From Cardiobacterium sp. Marseille-Q4385 (GTDB lineage: Bacteria; Pseudomonadota; Gammaproteobacteria; Cardiobacteriales; Cardiobacteriaceae), in contig NZ_OU745373.1 in assembly GCF_916618745.1 (NCBI RefSeq), forward strand, positions 2,432,501 through 2,496,500: 64,000 bases of DNA, given 5' to 3'. The notes beneath the pieces are model-generated. The model saw only the letters and a program-made list of their open reading frames with translations. It ran no database searches and was not told the DNA's origin. Of this stretch, positions 16,162 to 24,103 are shown piece by piece. The position numbers and the translations under genes were made by a program. Each line of letters starts with the position of its first letter. Position 1 is the stretch's first letter.

Positions 16162-16527
16162 TCAGGCCACAGCGGATTGAGCTGCCTTATCCGACCACAC
16201 CGCGAGGATGTTGCCCGCCGGATCGCGGAAATGGAAACGGCGACCGCCGGGGAAGCTGAAGATTTCCTGGACGATATCGCCGCCTGCCGCAATGACGGCG
16301 TTGTAGGCGGCTTCCAACTGCGCGCAGTAAATCACCGCCAGCGGCGGCGTGACGGTCTCGTTGACGCAAAGGCCGCTGCCGACGCCGCTGTCGCCGGTAT
16401 CAAGGTAGTCGTCGCCCCAGCTTTGGTACTGCCAACCGAAGACGGCGCCGTAGAATCGTTGCGCGGTGTGCAGTTGTTCGCGGTCAGCGGCGGTGAATTC
16501 GAGATAGGTGATGGTGTTGTCGTTCAT
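16162..16527 (-). CDS. VOC-family (glyoxalase/bleomycin-resistance fold) protein
   Basis: The 121-residue single-domain protein fits the vicinal oxygen chelate fold: YLEFTAADREQLHTAQRFYG at the start, GSGLCVNE in the middle, and FHFRDPAGNILAVWSD at the end, the last being the usual VOC signature. Substrate is unknown. It lies just downstream of dsbD, separated by a hairpin, in the same direction. Confidence 0.85.
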   Translation of the reverse strand: MNDNTITYLEFTAADREQLHTAQRFYGAVFGWQYQSWGDDYLDTGDSGVGSGLCVNETVTPPLAVIYCAQLEAAYNAVIAAGGDIVQEIFSFPGGRRFHFRDPAGNILAVWSDKAAQSAVA

Positions 16528-16550
16528 GTTACGGTTCCTTGTGTGTAAGC

Positions 16551-16574
16551 AAACGGGCGCTTCCGCCCGTTTTT
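16551..16574 (-). terminator. Hairpin between dsbD and the VOC gene
   Basis: ACGGGCG/CGCCCGT with a 4-nt loop. It follows the dsbD stop; the T run is interrupted on the leftward strand but uninterrupted on the other, so it could be bidirectional. Confidence 0.65.
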
Positions 16575-16584
16575 CTTTTCCCGC

Positions 16585-18645
16585 TCAGTTGCCCCAGCTT
16601 TGCAGTTTGGCGGTAAAGGCTTCCGGCGCCATTTCGCCGATGAGGGTTTCTTTTGGCGCATTCAGCGTGCCGTGCGGCGGGTAATAAAGCACAGCGGGCG
16701 GGCCGACGAGGTTGAGCTGGTTGAACATCGCCTTGTGCTCGGCGGTGAAGTCGGTGACGTCGATTTTCAGCAGGGTGTAGGGCGCAAGTCGCGCGGCGAA
16801 GTCGGGGTTGTTCCAGATATGGGCTTCCCATTTTTTGCAGGCGACGCACCAGTCGGCGTAGAAGTCGAGCAGTACGGGTTTGTCGCTGGCAGCAATGGCG
16901 GCTTCCAGCGCAGCGACGCTATCTACGTGGCGGAAGGCGCTGTGTGTTTGCGGTGCAGCGTGGGCGGTGGGGGCGCCGAGGTGCAGGTTGGCGCTCTGTA
17001 TGCCGAGGGCGAGGGCGGCGATGAAGGCACTGCCGGCGAGGAAGCGGCGGGTTTTGCTGTCGCCGTAAAGGTAGGCAGCGGCGAACATGGCGTACAGCGC
17101 CCAGGCGGTGAGTGCCCAGGCCAGCGGCAGGATGCGGGCAATCAGCCACACCCCGATGGCAAGCAGGGCGAAGGCAAAGATTTTTTTGACGTTATCCATC
17201 CACGCGCCTGCCTTCGGCATGAAGCGGCGGAAGGCGCCGGCAAAGAGTAGGAGCGGCAGGCCGGTGCCGAGGCCGAAGGTGAAGAGGGCAGTTGCGCCTT
17301 TGAGCGGGCTGGTCTGGGTGGTGAAGAGGAGGAGGGCGGTCAGGACCGGCGTGGCGCAGGGGCTGACGACGAGGATGGAGAGCGCGCCCATCACCGCCGC
17401 GCCGCCGTAAGAGCCGCTTTGTTGCTGGCGGTTGAGTTTATCGACGGGTTTTTGCAGCCAGCGCGGGGTTTGTAGGGTGTACACGTCAAAAAGCGACAGC
17501 GACAGGGCAACGAAGAGCAGCGCGACCAGCACGGTTATCCACGGTTTTTGCAGGATGACTTGCAGGTTGATCTGGAAGATGCCGAAGACGGCGCCGAGCA
17601 GCCCCATCGCCGCGCCCATGGCCAGCACGTAAACACCGATGAGGCGGTAGGCGCGGCCACTGCTGGTGTTTTGCCCGACGACGAGGCTGGTGACGATGGG
17701 CACCAGCGGGTAGATGCAGGCGGTGAAGCTGACGCCGATGCCGAGGAGGAGGACGAAGGGCAGGGCGATGAAGAAGTTGTCGTTCAGGCGGTGGATGAGG
17801 CGGTCAATGGTGCTTTCCGGGGCGTCAGCCTGAGCGATGGCGGCCGCCTGCGCCGGGGTTTTTTCCGCTGCTGCGGCGGGCAGTGCGGCAGTGAGCGGGA
17901 AGTCTCGCGTCATCGGCGGGTAGCAGATGCGGCCTTCGGCGCAGCCTTGCAGATGCAGGGTCAGCTTGCCGCCCGTCGCCGGACGCGGCAGGCTGAGGTT
18001 GAGTTCGCCCCGGTAAATCTGCTGTTCGCCGAGAAATTCGTCCTGATGCGTTTCGCCCGCCGGCAGCGGCAAGTCAAGCGACTTGCCGTCAACTTCGGCG
18101 CGCAGACTGTGGCGGTAGAGGTAGTAGCCGTCCGGCATACGGTAATGCAGGGCAAGTTCGCTGCCTGTTTCCGTCGCGCTCACGGCAAAGGCCTCGTCTT
18201 CCGGCAACACTTCCTGTTTGCCCGCCTTGAAAAGCTGCGGCTTGGCCGTAGCGGCGGGCTCGGCGTGCAGCGTCCAGGTCGTCGGCGGATAGCAGAGGAC
18301 GTTTTCCTGACAGCCTTGCGTGGTCAGGGTGAAGGTGTGCGCGGCGTCGTGATGGCGCAGGGTAATGGTCGGCGGGGTGTGCCAGACCATCACCTGCCCC
18401 AGATAGGGATCGTCCTTGGCTTCTGCGGGTGTGCGTTCTTCCATGCCCGCTGCGCCTTCCAGGGTGGTTTTATCGGCATAGAGGTAATAACCTGCGGGGA
18501 AGTCGATGGTGATTTTGGTGAGGTAGCCGTCGCCGTCATCCAGCTGATGAATGGTGGGCTTGAAGACTTCTTCAGCGGGTAGTGGCTCGGCGGCGTGAAC
18601 GAAGAGCGGGAACAGGGTGGCAAATAACCACAGCAGACGGGTCAT
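16585..18645 (-). CDS. dsbD: DsbD, thiol:disulfide interchange protein
   Basis: The 686-residue protein has all three DsbD parts: signal peptide plus duplicated periplasmic immunoglobulin-like region (about 20-265, including conserved Cys pairs such as GCQENVLCYPP and GCAEGRICYPP), eight-segment membrane domain (about 290-540, with FTACIYPLVPI and VVSPCATPVL cysteines), and C-terminal thioredoxin-like domain with WCVACKKWE near residue 598. It carries electrons from cytoplasmic thioredoxin to periplasmic DsbC, DsbG and CcmG. The beta domain appears duplicated compared with E. coli DsbD (565 aa), which explains the extra length. Confidence 0.94.
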   Translation of the reverse strand: MTRLLWLFATLFPLFVHAAEPLPAEEVFKPTIHQLDDGDGYLTKITIDFPAGYYLYADKTTLEGAAGMEERTPAEAKDDPYLGQVMVWHTPPTITLRHHDAAHTFTLTTQGCQENVLCYPPTTWTLHAEPAATAKPQLFKAGKQEVLPEDEAFAVSATETGSELALHYRMPDGYYLYRHSLRAEVDGKSLDLPLPAGETHQDEFLGEQQIYRGELNLSLPRPATGGKLTLHLQGCAEGRICYPPMTRDFPLTAALPAAAAEKTPAQAAAIAQADAPESTIDRLIHRLNDNFFIALPFVLLLGIGVSFTACIYPLVPIVTSLVVGQNTSSGRAYRLIGVYVLAMGAAMGLLGAVFGIFQINLQVILQKPWITVLVALLFVALSLSLFDVYTLQTPRWLQKPVDKLNRQQQSGSYGGAAVMGALSILVVSPCATPVLTALLLFTTQTSPLKGATALFTFGLGTGLPLLLFAGAFRRFMPKAGAWMDNVKKIFAFALLAIGVWLIARILPLAWALTAWALYAMFAAAYLYGDSKTRRFLAGSAFIAALALGIQSANLHLGAPTAHAAPQTHSAFRHVDSVAALEAAIAASDKPVLLDFYADWCVACKKWEAHIWNNPDFAARLAPYTLLKIDVTDFTAEHKAMFNQLNLVGPPAVLYYPPHGTLNAPKETLIGEMAPEAFTAKLQSWGN

Positions 18646-18822
18646 GAGAATTTCCTTGATAAGCGAAAACGGCGCGATTGTAGTGAATGAATGGGGGTGC
18701 TCGGTTGATTTTTAGCAACAATAGACGGGGCAGTAAGGGCTTGCGACGGCAAAGGGGGAAAGACGGCATTTTGGGGGGTGGCAACAGCAGTGTTTCCTGT
18801 GTTGCGCTTCTTTGTACGCGAT

Positions 18823-18851
18823 AAAAAACCGCCGCTTACCGAACGCGGCGT
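18823..18851 (-). terminator. Terminator after hicB
   Basis: On the leftward strand CGCCGC...GCGGCG forms a stem followed by a T6 run, 55 nt after the hicB stop. The remaining DNA between dsbD and hicB (18646-18906) holds no gene I can support. Confidence 0.7.
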
Positions 18852-18906
18852 AGTTATGGGATTTGTCGCTACCGGATCCTGCATAAGCAGGGTAAAGCAC
18901 GATGAT

Positions 18907-19320
18907 TCAAGCTGTTACCGCCAGATCGACATGGGTATTGAGAGCCGCTAGCGCCTGTTCCAGCATCGCCGGTTGGGTGTTGTGCCGCACCCGCAGAATA
19001 CGCCGGATTTCCTGTGGCGTGGTATCCAGCAAGCGGGCGAGTTGGGCTTTGCTGATGTGCTGCTTGAGCATTTCATTGTGCAGCAGCACTTTCATGCGCA
19101 CGAGTAGCGACAGGCGGACGTAATGATCGCCCCGTGCGACGGCATCCGGCACGGCTTCATCCATGTCGAAAAAATCTTCGATGTTGCAGAGCAGCATGTC
19201 TTCCGCCATGTCCAGCGCTTCTGCCAGGGTTTCTCCCTGGGTAACGCCTGTCAGGGCGCTATCCATGAAGGTGGCGATGTAGTGTGAGCCTTCTTGTTCG
19301 ATATGAACGGCGTATTGCAT
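18907..19320 (-). CDS. hicB: HicB-like antitoxin with XRE-type DNA-binding tail
   Basis: The 137-residue protein has the HicB-like fold at residues 1-65 (MQYAVHIEQEGSHYIATFMD, then GVTQGETLAEALDMAEDML) and a helix-turn-helix at about 88-125 (ISKAQLARLLDTTPQEIRRI). It should neutralise HicA by direct binding and repress the operon. I start at 19320 because the HicB fold begins there; the frame runs on to 19362. hicA lies upstream with a 31-nt gap, the usual hicA-hicB order. Confidence 0.88.
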   Translation of the reverse strand: MQYAVHIEQEGSHYIATFMDSALTGVTQGETLAEALDMAEDMLLCNIEDFFDMDEAVPDAVARGDHYVRLSLLVRMKVLLHNEMLKQHISKAQLARLLDTTPQEIRRILRVRHNTQPAMLEQALAALNTHVDLAVTA

Positions 19321-19351
19321 GGTTTCTCCGTTTTTGTTGGTGGGTGCGGGT

Positions 19352-19525
19352 TTATAAACCAAGCTGTTTTTTGATTTCCCGCATGGTGCCGTTGGCCAGT
19401 TCCTGATTGGGGTGATTGGGCATGTGGCTGCGTTTGCCGTTGTAGTACAGCTTTAAATGTTTACCGCCCGGCTCTATGCGGACGCCTTGTGCATGCAGCC
19501 AGCGCACAAATTCGCTTTGCTTTAT
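19352..19525 (-). CDS. hicA: HicA-type mRNA interferase toxin with no normal start codon
   Basis: The 57-residue product matches HicA along its length: KQSEFVRWLHAQGVRIEPGG, then the catalytic-histidine region GGKHLKLYYNGKRSHMPNHP, then ELANGTMREIKKQLGL. HicA cleaves mRNA using a dsRBD-like fold. Where the family has its initiating Met (normally M-K-x-S-E-F), the codon here is ATA at 19525-19523. No in-frame ATG, GTG or TTG lies close upstream, and the first downstream alternative is the GTG five codons later, which would trim the first strand. The toxin may thus be weakly made or silent, or coupled to the preceding gene whose stop is 8 nt upstream. Confidence 0.75.
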   Translation of the reverse strand: MKQSEFVRWLHAQGVRIEPGGKHLKLYYNGKRSHMPNHPNQELANGTMREIKKQLGL

Positions 19526-19532
19526 GAGCGCT

Positions 19533-20000
19533 TCACAGCCCCAAATCCGTCGCACTGATATCTTTGCCGCGCAGCACTTTGCCCTGATGGACGTTGGCAA
19601 AGGCCTGCGCCGCTTCTTCGCTGGGGAAGGGGAAGTAGTCTTCTTTGCCGATGAGTTCGGCGGATTGCGGGGTCTGCACGAACCAGGCATCTTCCACCGG
19701 CAGCCAGTGCGCGGGCGGCTCGAAGGTGCTGATGTAGGCGGTGAGCGGCTGGTTGGCGGTTTCCGGCAGGCGCAGATAGGTGAGCAGGGTGCGGGCGCTG
19801 TCGAACCACACGGTTTCGCCGCTTTCGCTCAGGCGCACCTGGCCCTTGCTGCCGCGTGTGTCGTGCAGGCCCATGTGGTTGAAGTAGTCGTGTGCGTCGG
19901 CGGGGATGGTCGCCTCTGCTTCGAGGCGGACAGCGGGTTTGTCGTCACCGCAGGCGGTGAGCAGGCTGGCGGCAAGGATGAGGGCGAGGATGTTTTTCAT
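19533..20000 (-). CDS. NosL-like lipoprotein
   Basis: The 155-residue protein has a lipobox (LLTACG, Cys about 17) and a NosL-type domain: MGLHDTRGSKGQVRL, FDSARTLLTYLRL, AWFVQTP, PFPSEEAAQAFANVHQG. NosL binds Cu(I) in the periplasm and serves nitrous oxide reductase. No nos genes are visible here, so this is probably a metal-binding lipoprotein of the wider NosL family. It overlaps the HAD gene upstream by 4 nt and ends 7 nt before the hicA frame. Confidence 0.75.
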   Translation of the reverse strand: MKNILALILAASLLTACGDDKPAVRLEAEATIPADAHDYFNHMGLHDTRGSKGQVRLSESGETVWFDSARTLLTYLRLPETANQPLTAYISTFEPPAHWLPVEDAWFVQTPQSAELIGKEDYFPFPSEEAAQAFANVHQGKVLRGKDISATDLGL

Positions 20001-20788
20001 GGGATGATTTCCAGTTTTTTCAGGGCGTTGTAGATGCCGTCTTCTTCGACGGTGCCGGTTTGCATTTGGGCAACGGCGCGCAGTTCCGGCACAGCGTCGC
20101 CCATTGCCACACCAAAACCGACGGTTTTGAACATTTCCACGTCGTTCAGGCCGTCGCCGAAGGCCATCGTCTCGGCAAGCGGCACGCCCAGCGCAGCGCA
20201 GACGCTGCGGATGCCGCGCGCCTTGCTGCCTTCGGCGTGCAGGAGGTCCACAGAAAACGGATGCCAGCGCATGGCGTGATATTCGCGGCCCAGCTCGCCG
20301 CTGTCATTCAGCGTCGTTTCTTCGGCGGGGTCAATGTAGAGCAGGAATTGGTACACCGGTTGGTGCCGGTAGTAATCGGGGTCAACGATATACGGGCCGA
20401 TACCCGCCAGTGCTTCATTGACGCGCGGATTGCTGCTGGATGACGCCATTTTTTCTGCGCCGACGAAGGTGTAATCCCAGCCGTGGCGGCGGAAAAGCGC
20501 AGTGAAGCGCTCGATTTCGGCAAGGCTCATCGGGTTGCAGGCGATGGGTTCGCCGCGAAAGGCGTTGTACTGGCCATTGATGGTGACGAAAAGCTCGATA
20601 CCTTCGGCGTCTGCCAGGGTGCGCACCTTGTCCGGCAGCGCAGCGAGCGTGCGGCCTGTGGCGATTGCCGGGATGATGCCGCGTGCTTTCAGGGCACGGA
20701 TGGCGCGGGCGGTGGATTCCGGCAGGTAATTCGTCGCCTTGCGGTAGAGCGTCTCATCGATGTCAAAGAAGATAATTTTGGGTGTCAT
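19997..20788 (-). CDS. HAD-superfamily (Cof-type) phosphatase 1
   Basis: The 263-residue protein has HAD motif I FFDIDETLYRK (residues 7-17), motif II threonine in AIATGRT, motif III lysine in the SKARGI region and motif IV FGDGLNDVEMF, with a C2B cap between. Cof-type enzymes dephosphorylate sugar phosphates or cofactors such as FMN and PLP. It overlaps the NosL-like gene and the second HAD gene by 4 nt each. Confidence 0.88.
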   Translation of the reverse strand: MTPKIIFFDIDETLYRKATNYLPESTARAIRALKARGIIPAIATGRTLAALPDKVRTLADAEGIELFVTINGQYNAFRGEPIACNPMSLAEIERFTALFRRHGWDYTFVGAEKMASSSSNPRVNEALAGIGPYIVDPDYYRHQPVYQFLLYIDPAEETTLNDSGELGREYHAMRWHPFSVDLLHAEGSKARGIRSVCAALGVPLAETMAFGDGLNDVEMFKTVGFGVAMGDAVPELRAVAQMQTGTVEEDGIYNALKKLEIIP

Positions 20789-21600
20789 GCGGCCCCCCAG
20801 GGCTTGCGGTCAATCACGCCGAGCTGCACCAGCGCGTTAAAGACGCCGTGTTCTTCCAGCGGGGTGGTCACGTATTTAGCCAGCGCCTTCAATTCTTCGC
20901 GTCCGTCGCCCATCGCCACGCCGAAGCCGACGGTTTTGAACATTTCCAGGTCGTTCAGTTCATCGCCGAAGGCCATCACCTGCGCCAGCGGTATATCAAG
21001 CACTGCACAGACTTCGCGGATGCCGCGCGCCTTGCTGCCGTCTGCATGCAATAAATCAACGGCGAGCGGATGCCAGCGAATCATCTGATAACCGCGCTGC
21101 AAGATGCCGCCAGCGGCGAATGCAGCTTCTTCCTCGGCGGTGATAAAGACGTTCATCTGATAGATGGGGTGGCGCTGCCAATAATCCGGGTCGGTCTCAT
21201 ACGGCACTGTGCCGTAGAGCGAATCGTGCACGCGCTGGCGGTCGGAGGAGAGCGCCATTTTTTCTTCCGAGATAAAGCCGTAGTCCCAATCATGGGCGCG
21301 GCAGATGCGGATGACCTCGGCAATATCGGCGGGATCGATGGGATGCGAGGCGATGGTCTCACCGCGAAAACGGTTGAACTGACCATTGATGGACACCAGC
21401 ACGTCAAGGCCGACCGCCTCTATCACCGCCTGCACCTTGGTAGGGATGGCACAGGGGCTGCGGCCGGTGGCGATCGCCACCATCACGCCTGCTTCATGCA
21501 GCGCCTGAAAGGCGGGTAGCACCGATTCGGGCAGGAAGTTTTCCCACTTGCGGAACAGGGTGTCGTCAATATCAAAAAAGACCAGTTGCGGCTTGAACAT
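20785..21600 (-). CDS. HAD-superfamily (Cof-type) phosphatase 2
   Basis: The 271-residue paralogue of the next gene shares motif I FFDIDDTLFRK, VAIATGRSP, SKARGIREVC and FGDELNDLEMF. In motif IV the second acidic position reads GDELND rather than GDGLND; the catalytic aspartates are kept. Tandem duplication and ATGA overlap indicate one operon of two HAD phosphatases and the NosL-like lipoprotein, starting with this gene. RBS GGAGATA lies just upstream of ATG 21600. Confidence 0.88.
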   Translation of the reverse strand: MFKPQLVFFDIDDTLFRKWENFLPESVLPAFQALHEAGVMVAIATGRSPCAIPTKVQAVIEAVGLDVLVSINGQFNRFRGETIASHPIDPADIAEVIRICRAHDWDYGFISEEKMALSSDRQRVHDSLYGTVPYETDPDYWQRHPIYQMNVFITAEEEAAFAAGGILQRGYQMIRWHPLAVDLLHADGSKARGIREVCAVLDIPLAQVMAFGDELNDLEMFKTVGFGVAMGDGREELKALAKYVTTPLEEHGVFNALVQLGVIDRKPWGAA

Positions 21601-21680
21601 AAATATCTCCTCAAAAAAGCCGCGTCATCATAGCAAAACGCGGGGGCAGGGTAGGGCGGTGGTGCAGCGTCCTGCCAATG

Positions 21681-21707
21681 AAAAAGGGCTGCAATGCAGC
21701 CCTTTTT
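21681..21707. terminator. Bidirectional terminator
   Basis: AAAAAGGGCTGC, a 3-nt loop, GCAGCCCTTTTT: a 12-bp palindrome with A and T runs on both sides. It lies between the HAD operon promoter side and the TbpB-like gene; as a leftward terminator it would end the TbpB-like transcript. Confidence 0.85.
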
Positions 21708-21750
21708 GCCGTTACGCGGTGAGCGCGTATGCCAATCCCGGAAATAAGGT

Positions 21751-21804
21751 GAGAAGGCGGCGCGGCGAAGGCGGTACAACTAGTACGGCGAGACGCGCCA
21801 ACAC
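21751..21804 (+). repeat. Dispersed intergenic repeat, copy 1
   Basis: AAGGCG..G.AG...GTACAAC.TAGTACGGCGAGACGCGCC. It aligns with the reverse complement of 32056-32095 (AAGGCG, GCAGACAGTAC, TAGTACGG). The core recalls an abundant intergenic repeat of Neisseria that I know as GCAGACAGTAC followed by TAGTACGG; that comparison is from memory. Confidence 0.6.
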
Positions 21805-21831
21805 TCTCAGATTATTTTCTGGGGGGTGGTA

Positions 21832-22650
21832 TTAATTGCTGCGGATGGCGCCGAAGCTACCCACCAGCGATTGGCTGCTGTCATGGAAGACACCGCCGAC
21901 TTCGCGGGCGTTATCGCCGTAGAAGTGCCCAGTGCTTCTGACAGTGGCGTTATCCGCCGTGCTGAAAGCGTTGCCGTTGATGGTGGCGTTGATGTTAACC
22001 GGTTGGAACTGCACATCGCTCCTCGCTGCCTGCGTGATGCTGCCGGTGAGGGTTTTTTTACCAAAATCAGCCGTGAAATTGGAAACAGCGGTATTGGCGA
22101 CAGCGGAGCGACCGACGGCGGCATCCCCTTGGTAGGTAACCGTGCCGCTGGTCGGCATATTGGTGGTATAGGCACCTTGGCTGAAGATGTAGTCTTCGTT
22201 GCCGTTGTTGATATAGCCGAATTTACTGTTGGCATAGCGGCTGCCACTGGCGATGAAGAGCTTGTAGCTTTGGCCGTTGATGGTGGCGCCTTTCATACTG
22301 GTCATGCCGCCGGAAAAGATACCGGGCAGTTGCAGGGCAATCTGTTTGCCATTGGCGTTCAGGACAGCGAGATTGTTGCTGCCGGTCGCTTTGGCATCGG
22401 CGAGGCTGCCCGGCATGGAGCCGACCGGCACCACGAAGACGTTACCTTTATACGCGCCGCTGACGTTATTGTCGCCCGGTGGTGGGGTGGTAGGCTTTTG
22501 CGGAGTAGAGGGCTTTTGTGGGTTGGAGGGCTTTTGTGGGTTGGAGGGCTTTTGCGGGTCAGCCGGGGTGTTGTTGTCGCTGCTGCTGCCGCCGCAAGCA
22601 GCCAGCAAGAGGGCGGTGGTGATACTCAGGCCGAGGGTTTGCAATTTCAT
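21832..22650 (-). CDS. TbpB-like surface lipoprotein
   Basis: The 272-residue protein has a lipoprotein signal (LLLAACGG, Cys about 19), a Ser/Asn and PQKPSN repeat linker (about 28-58), and a beta-rich domain ending GHFYGDNAREVGGVFHDS then GSFGAIRSN. That ending is characteristic of the transferrin-binding-protein-B-like beta-barrel found in TbpB, fHbp-like and hemophilin-like proteins, many of which reach the cell surface through Slam (DUF560). No Slam gene is visible in the window. The linker is encoded by an 18-bp tandem repeat at about 22487-22560 that could change length by slippage without breaking the frame. Confidence 0.75.
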   Translation of the reverse strand: MKLQTLGLSITTALLLAACGGSSSDNNTPADPQKPSNPQKPSNPQKPSTPQKPTTPPPGDNNVSGAYKGNVFVVPVGSMPGSLADAKATGSNNLAVLNANGKQIALQLPGIFSGGMTSMKGATINGQSYKLFIASGSRYANSKFGYINNGNEDYIFSQGAYTTNMPTSGTVTYQGDAAVGRSAVANTAVSNFTADFGKKTLTGSITQAARSDVQFQPVNINATINGNAFSTADNATVRSTGHFYGDNAREVGGVFHDSSQSLVGSFGAIRSN

Positions 22651-22802
22651 CCGTTAACTCCTTGATGTTTATGGATTGAGCGACAAAGTCGCGGCGACAT
22701 TATGCCGCGAAATGGCGCGATAACAAACCGGCGGCAAAAAGCGTATGACACATACCGTGCGCTGGGTATATCCTTGCGCGCCCCGTTATCACCGCCTGCC
22801 TC

Positions 22803-23465
22803 ATGCTAGCCACCCTTATCCGCCGCGAACTGCACACCAGCCTGCGCAATCCGCAGACCATCCTGCAACCGCTCCTTTTCTACACCCTCACCATCATCCT
22901 CTTCCCACTCGCAAGCGGTGCGGATAACGACACTCTGCTGCGCATCGCTCCTGCCGCGCTGTGGATTGCGCTCCTGCTCGCTGCCCTGCTTGCCGGCGAA
23001 CAACTCTTCGCCGCCGATTACGCCGACGGCACCCTCAGTCAGGATCGCCTTCACCTGCCCGACCTGTGGCTGCTCCTGCCCGCCAAACTCGCCGCCGCCT
23101 GGCTGCGTTTCACCCTGCCGCTCCTTGCTATCCTGCCGCTACTCGCGCTGATGCTGCACATCCCCGCCGCAAATATCCCCGCCACCGCCGCACTGCTCGC
23201 CCTCGGCAGCTTGCCGCTGCTGCTCATCGGCGCGCTCGGCGCCGTGCTGACGCTTGCGCAAACGCACGGTACCTTCCTGCGCTTCCTTATCGTCGTGCCG
23301 CTCTACATTCCCATCCTCATCATCGGCGTCACCGCCGGGCACGACAACCTGCTCGGCCTCGCTATCGGCGGCCATTACGCCCTGCTCGGCGCCTTCAGCC
23401 TCTTTGCCCTCATCACCATCATCCCCTTCGCCACCCTCGCCCTCAAAGCGCAGCATCTGCCCTGA
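22803..23465 (+). CDS. ccmB: CcmB, heme-exporter-type ABC permease of cytochrome c maturation
   Basis: The 220-residue, six-segment membrane protein starts LATLIRRELHTSLRNPQTIL, contains ALLAGEQLFAADYADGTL and ALGSLPLLLIGALGAVLTL, and matches CcmB along its length. CcmB works with CcmA, CcmC and CcmD to release holo-CcmE during c-type cytochrome assembly. The usual neighbours ccmA and ccmC are absent here; it is followed 3 nt later by a DUF2726 gene. Confidence 0.9.
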   Translation: MLATLIRRELHTSLRNPQTILQPLLFYTLTIILFPLASGADNDTLLRIAPAALWIALLLAALLAGEQLFAADYADGTLSQDRLHLPDLWLLLPAKLAAAWLRFTLPLLAILPLLALMLHIPAANIPATAALLALGSLPLLLIGALGAVLTLAQTHGTFLRFLIVVPLYIPILIIGVTAGHDNLLGLAIGGHYALLGAFSLFALITIIPFATLALKAQHLP

Positions 23466-23468
23466 ACC

Positions 23469-24032
23469 ATGCCGCATAACCGTCTTATCGGCGTCGCCCT
23501 TTTTATCATCGTGGCGCTGCTCATCCTCGGCATCATTCGCCTGCGTCGCCGTCAGCGGCAAAAAAGCGACAAGAACAACCCCATCCTGCAACGCGCCCGC
23601 GAGCACCTGCAAGCGGTGCGCGGTGCGCCCTTTCAGGCGAAGCCGCTCGCCAACCGTCTCGAAAAAGCCGCCTACCAGACCGCTGTCGACATCGTGCAAA
23701 AGCGCCGCCGCAACGAACAAGTCCTCCTGCAAGTCAGCCTCGGCGAAATCCTGCAAAGCAAAGACCGTCGTGCCTATTGGGCGGTGAATAGCAAGCGGGT
23801 GGATCTGCTCGTCATCGACCACGAACTGCGCCCGCTGGTAGTCATCGAAATCGACGGCAGCGGCCACGGCCTCAGCCGCGACATCGCCCGCATCAACGAC
23901 AAAATCAAGGACATCGTCCTGGCGGCGGCGGGTATCCCGCTTATCCGCATTCCCGCGCCGGATGACAACCTCGGTGCTATCCGTGCCCTGGTGCAGCAAC
24001 AGCTCACCGCCTGCCTCAAGCGGCTCGCCTGA
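23469..24032 (+). CDS. DUF2726 protein with N-terminal membrane anchor
   Basis: The 187-residue protein has one membrane segment (about 6-24), a basic linker, and a DUF2726 domain from about residue 60: LLQVSLGEIL, SKRVDLLVIDHELRPLVVIEID, then AAAGIPLIRIP. The D...E-x-D spacing recalls restriction-endonuclease-like folds, and some relatives are linked to DNA transactions; the function is unknown. It begins 3 nt after ccmB, so the two are co-transcribed. Confidence 0.8.
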   Translation: MPHNRLIGVALFIIVALLILGIIRLRRRQRQKSDKNNPILQRAREHLQAVRGAPFQAKPLANRLEKAAYQTAVDIVQKRRRNEQVLLQVSLGEILQSKDRRAYWAVNSKRVDLLVIDHELRPLVVIEIDGSGHGLSRDIARINDKIKDIVLAAAGIPLIRIPAPDDNLGAIRALVQQQLTACLKRLA

Positions 24033-24103
24033 ATCCCCGCTTGCCTGCCCGTAGGCAAAAGTGTTAAAACCCCGCTCCCATTCAAAATTTAGAGGAACAC
24101 CCC

